Below, piece by piece: positions 61,608 to 64,000 of a stretch of DNA of 64,000 nt. Position numbers and translations under genes: made by a program. The DNA is taken from positions 1-64,000 of the forward strand of contig MWFF01000055.1 of NCBI GenBank assembly GCA_002071485.1, given 5' to 3'. The notes beneath the pieces were generated by a model. It ran no database searches and was not told the DNA's origin. It was given only the letters and a program-made list of their open reading frames with translations. Source of the DNA: Verrucomicrobia bacterium ADurb.Bin006. GTDB taxonomy: Bacteria; Verrucomicrobiota; Verrucomicrobiia; Limisphaerales; J093. Position 1 is the first letter of the stretch. The number at the start of each line of letters is the position of its first letter.

Positions 61608-61722
61608 GGTGACCCCTTTTGTTGATTATCAACGGCTTGCGCAGGCGGTTCATGGAGAACACTGCTGGAATCCGCGGGTTTATGGTTTACCGGCGGTGCA
61701 GGAACGTCTAGAGTGCATCGCG

Positions 61723-63534
61723 ATGCACCAAGCCCTTGTCACTGTCGTTGAGGACATTTGTGGGCGTTATGGCTTCGATCGGACGCGGATGACGGACATT
61801 GTCATTGCGGTCCAGCAGAGATTGGGATGTGTGTCGACGGAGGCGATGGAGATCATCGCCAGCAAGGTGAACTCCCATCGCGTCGAGGTTGAGAGCGTGG
61901 TGACCTTCTACGCGTTCCTGTCCGTCAAACCCCGCGGGCGAGTCATCATCCGCCTCTGCAAGGACATCGTGGACTGGATGAAGGGGTACGACGAGGTGGC
62001 CGACGCCATGGCGAAGGAGTTGGGGGTGACGATGGGCGAGACCACTGCCGACGGCGGGATCACCCTGACCAGCACGCCCTGCATCGGGATGAGCGACCAG
62101 GCCCCGGCGGCGCTCGTCAACGATGTCGTCGTCCCCAACCTGACACCCGAACGCGGGCGCCAGGTCATTCGCGACCTGCGCCGGCATCTCGACCCGGCCC
62201 AGCTCATCACAATGGTGGGCGATGGCAACAATGCGCACCCACTCGTCCACTCGATGGTCCGCAACAATATCCGCCGCAGGGGCCCGGTGCATTTCGACGG
62301 CTTCGAGTCCGGGTGCGCACTCGAACGCACCATCGACCAAACGCCGGAGAACGTGATCGCCACCATCCGCGCATCGCGGCTGCGCGGACGCGGCGGCGCC
62401 GGATTCGCCACGGGACAGAAGTGGGAATTCGCCCGCAACGCGTCCGGCGAACGCAGGTATGTGCTGTGCAATGCCGACGAAGGGGAGCCTGGGACGTTCA
62501 AGGACCGCGTGCTGCTGACCGAATGCCCGGACCAGGTCTTCGAGGGCATGACCGTCGCCGGCTATGCGCTGGGCAGCGATTCGGGCATCGTCTACCTGCG
62601 GGGGGAGTATGCGTATCTGCGGGCCTTCCTGGAGAATGTGCTCGAGACCCGTCGCCGTCAGGGCCTGCTTGGAAAGGCGATTCTCGGAAAACCCGGTTTC
62701 GATTTCGACATCCGCATCCAGATGGGGGCGGGGGCCTACGTGTGCGGTGAGGAAACCGCATTGATCAGCTCGTGCGAAGGCCTGCGTGGCGATCCGAAAA
62801 ACCGACCGCCGTTCCCGGCCCAAAAGGGCTACATGGGCTGTCCGACCATCGTGAACAACGTCGAGACCTTCAGCGCCGCCGCTCGGATCATGGAGAGAGG
62901 CGCCAACTGGTTTGCGGAGATGGGATCGGAGCGCACAACCGGCACGAAGGTGCTCTCGATTTGCGGGGACTGCCGCAAACCGGGCGTTTACGAGGTGCCC
63001 TTTGGCATCACGGCCCGCGAACTGCTCGATATGGCCGACGCCGATAATCCGGGGGCCATGCTCATCGGCGGGCCCTGCCGCCAGATGATCGGTCCGGAGC
63101 GCTTCGGCGGGCAGATTTGCTACGACGACCTCGCCACCGGCGGGGCCATTCTCATCTTCAACCGCGCCCGGAACAAACTCGAGATCGCGGAGCATTACCT
63201 GGATTTCTTCATCGAGGAGAGCTGCGGCCATTGCACCCCCTGCCGCGTCGGCCTGGTCCTTCTCAAAGAGGTCGTCCACAAGGTCGTCAGCGGGGCGGGC
63301 GAGCCGTCCGATCTGGATTACATGCGCCGCCTGGCCAACGTCATCAGCCAGACGAGCCGATGCGGCCTCGGCCAGGCCGCGCCCAATCCCGTTCTGGGCG
63401 CCCTCCAGAACTTCCATACCCTCTATGCCGACATGGTGAGCGATCGCAAACTGGGGCTGCTCTCGACCTTCGATTTGTCGAAGGCGGTCGCTGACGCCGA
63501 GTTGCGGGTCGGACGGATGTCCCAGTATGTGTGA
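61723..63534 (+). CDS. hoxF: NAD-reducing hydrogenase diaphorase subunit HoxF (NuoE-NuoF fusion)
   Basis: 603 residues from the ATG at 61723 (upstream TTG/GTG starts give no HoxF sense). The N-terminal ~150 residues are NuoE-like (MTDIVIAVQQRLGCVSTEAM, VEVESVVTFYAFLSVKPRGR, with Cys at RLCKD and TPCIGMSDQ). The NuoF part has RGRGGAGFATGQKWEFA (NADH/FMN binding), CNADEGEPGTFKDR, GAGAYVCGEETALISSCEG and EESCGHCTPCRVGL with CGLGQAAPNP (4Fe-4S cluster). It feeds electrons to or from NAD+ in soluble [NiFe] hydrogenase; 15 nt later lies hoxU. A NuoEF-like complex I subunit is the alternative, but the HoxU neighbour favours Hox. Confidence 0.85.
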   Translation: MHQALVTVVEDICGRYGFDRTRMTDIVIAVQQRLGCVSTEAMEIIASKVNSHRVEVESVVTFYAFLSVKPRGRVIIRLCKDIVDWMKGYDEVADAMAKELGVTMGETTADGGITLTSTPCIGMSDQAPAALVNDVVVPNLTPERGRQVIRDLRRHLDPAQLITMVGDGNNAHPLVHSMVRNNIRRRGPVHFDGFESGCALERTIDQTPENVIATIRASRLRGRGGAGFATGQKWEFARNASGERRYVLCNADEGEPGTFKDRVLLTECPDQVFEGMTVAGYALGSDSGIVYLRGEYAYLRAFLENVLETRRRQGLLGKAILGKPGFDFDIRIQMGAGAYVCGEETALISSCEGLRGDPKNRPPFPAQKGYMGCPTIVNNVETFSAAARIMERGANWFAEMGSERTTGTKVLSICGDCRKPGVYEVPFGITARELLDMADADNPGAMLIGGPCRQMIGPERFGGQICYDDLATGGAILIFNRARNKLEIAEHYLDFFIEESCGHCTPCRVGLVLLKEVVHKVVSGAGEPSDLDYMRRLANVISQTSRCGLGQAAPNPVLGALQNFHTLYADMVSDRKLGLLSTFDLSKAVADAELRVGRMSQYV

Positions 63535-63549
63535 ACGGAGAGACCAACC

Positions 63550-64000
63550 ATGAGCAACGTCACATTTACCATCGACGGACGCGAGGTGTCGGGCCGGGCC
63601 GGGCAGACCATTCTCAAGGCGGCGGAAGCGTCCGGCATCTATATCCCCCGCCTGTGCGCCTACAAGAACCTCGTCCCGCACGGCAGTTGCCGCGTCTGCT
63701 CCGTCCGCGTCAACGGCCGCATCCAGGCCGCCTGTGTGCAGACGATCTCCGACGGCATGGTGGTGGAGAACGACAGCGCGGAGATTCGCGAATTCCGCAC
63801 GGCGATCCTCGACATGCTCTTCGTCGAGGGCAACCACTACTGCATGTTCTGCGAGAAGAGCGGACTCTGCGAACTCCAGGCGCTGGCCTATCGCTTCGGG
63901 ATCACCGCGCCGCAATACCCCTTCCTCAATCCCGACCGGCCCGTCGACCTCTCGCACCCGGATGTCTACCTGGACCACAACCGATGCATCCTGTGCGGAC
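63550..64000 (+). CDS. hoxU: HoxU-like iron-sulfur subunit, cut by the window edge
   Basis: 150 residues visible; continues past the window. The N-terminus is a 2Fe-2S ferredoxin fold (VTFTIDGREVSGRAGQTILK, IPRLCAYKNLVPHGSCRVCS, AACVQTIS). The His-Cys 4Fe-4S region follows (GNHYCMFCEKSGLCELQALA) and then DHNRCILCG, as in HoxU of NAD-reducing hydrogenases and in NuoG N-termini. It conducts electrons between HoxF and the HoxYH hydrogenase dimer, which should lie beyond the edge. The 15-nt gap to hoxF indicates an operon. Confidence 0.85.
   Translation, partial: MSNVTFTIDGREVSGRAGQTILKAAEASGIYIPRLCAYKNLVPHGSCRVCSVRVNGRIQAACVQTISDGMVVENDSAEIREFRTAILDMLFVEGNHYCMFCEKSGLCELQALAYRFGITAPQYPFLNPDRPVDLSHPDVYLDHNRCILCG

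Larger units (their letters stand above)
61287..61722. other. Region between the double-SIS gene and hoxF
   Basis: About 435 nt. It holds a dispersed repeat copy (61450-61476) and an imperfect palindrome (61527-61607). A frame in register with hoxF runs through from 61597 with a TTG, but the sequence has no HoxF sense before 61723. Confidence 0.5.

Noticed and set aside
61708-63978. 756-codon minus-strand frame opposite hoxF/hoxU
   Set aside because: Shadow; the plus-strand HoxF and HoxU motifs are clear.
1-64000. tRNA or rRNA genes
   Set aside because: I looked for T-loop and acceptor-stem patterns by eye and saw none; short RNA genes could have been missed.

Overview
The window is GC-rich (roughly 60-65% by eye) and reads as a chromosomal piece of a Verrucomicrobiota bacterium, probably of the Pedosphaera/Limisphaerales type. 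The evidence is two secreted prepilin-type proteins with the [16 protein letters not shown] signature, very large secreted proteins ending in 'result-string' style tails, a GreA domain on a long N-terminal extension, many YD/RHS fragments, and remnants of ISAs1 and ISAzo13 (Rhodopirellula-type) transposases. The taxonomy is inference; no rRNA or tRNA gene was seen.

Layout. 1-7.0 kb is a decaying accessory zone: an ISAs1 transposase tail with a frameshift, then on the minus strand an RHS array made of an N-terminal stub (5142-5717), a frameshifted small ORF, a core with one tip (3047-4714), a small two-helix membrane protein, and a second almost identical core (967-nt direct repeat) with a different tip that is frameshifted. 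Integrase and beta-helix remnants follow. 7.2-9.3 kb encodes a secreted endonuclease/exonuclease/phosphatase-fold protein with a LamG-like tail. 9.7-13.9 kb is a plus-strand run: small exported protein, SPFH protein, zinc-ribbon protein, small zinc-finger-like protein and rnc. 14-25.5 kb is mostly housekeeping and secreted proteins: AGE-family epimerase, GreA-like protein, RsmB, sialidase, Sua5/YrdC, Dus and a prepilin-like protein.

25.5-34.4 kb carries a kinase-MurQ fusion for amino-sugar (peptidoglycan) recycling, a 1407-residue three-module PA14-like secreted protein and a GH5-like hydrolase. 34.7-40.7 kb is the most interesting block: a solitary Cas6-like RAMP protein downstream of a tightly packed four-gene operon (WXG100-like protein, two coiled-coil proteins, and a 1301-residue FtsK/SpoIIIE ATPase with three ATPase-like folds). 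This looks like a minimal type VII (ESX-like) secretion locus. 40.9-42.4 kb is an AT-richer island with one MFS transporter whose N-terminus is encoded by a dispersed repeat.

42.8-64 kb holds a YCF48-like/TIG protein, a second prepilin-like protein, an ISAzo13 remnant, and a 3575-residue secreted protein with seven ~255-residue glycine-rich repeats and an embedded caspase-like domain (His2989/Cys3032). It ends with a TlpA-like thioredoxin, a double-SIS GCKR-like protein, and hoxF-hoxU, the diaphorase module of a group 3d NAD-reducing [NiFe] hydrogenase cut by the window edge. Several dispersed intergenic repeat families recur through the window and often mark the edges of acquired or decayed segments.
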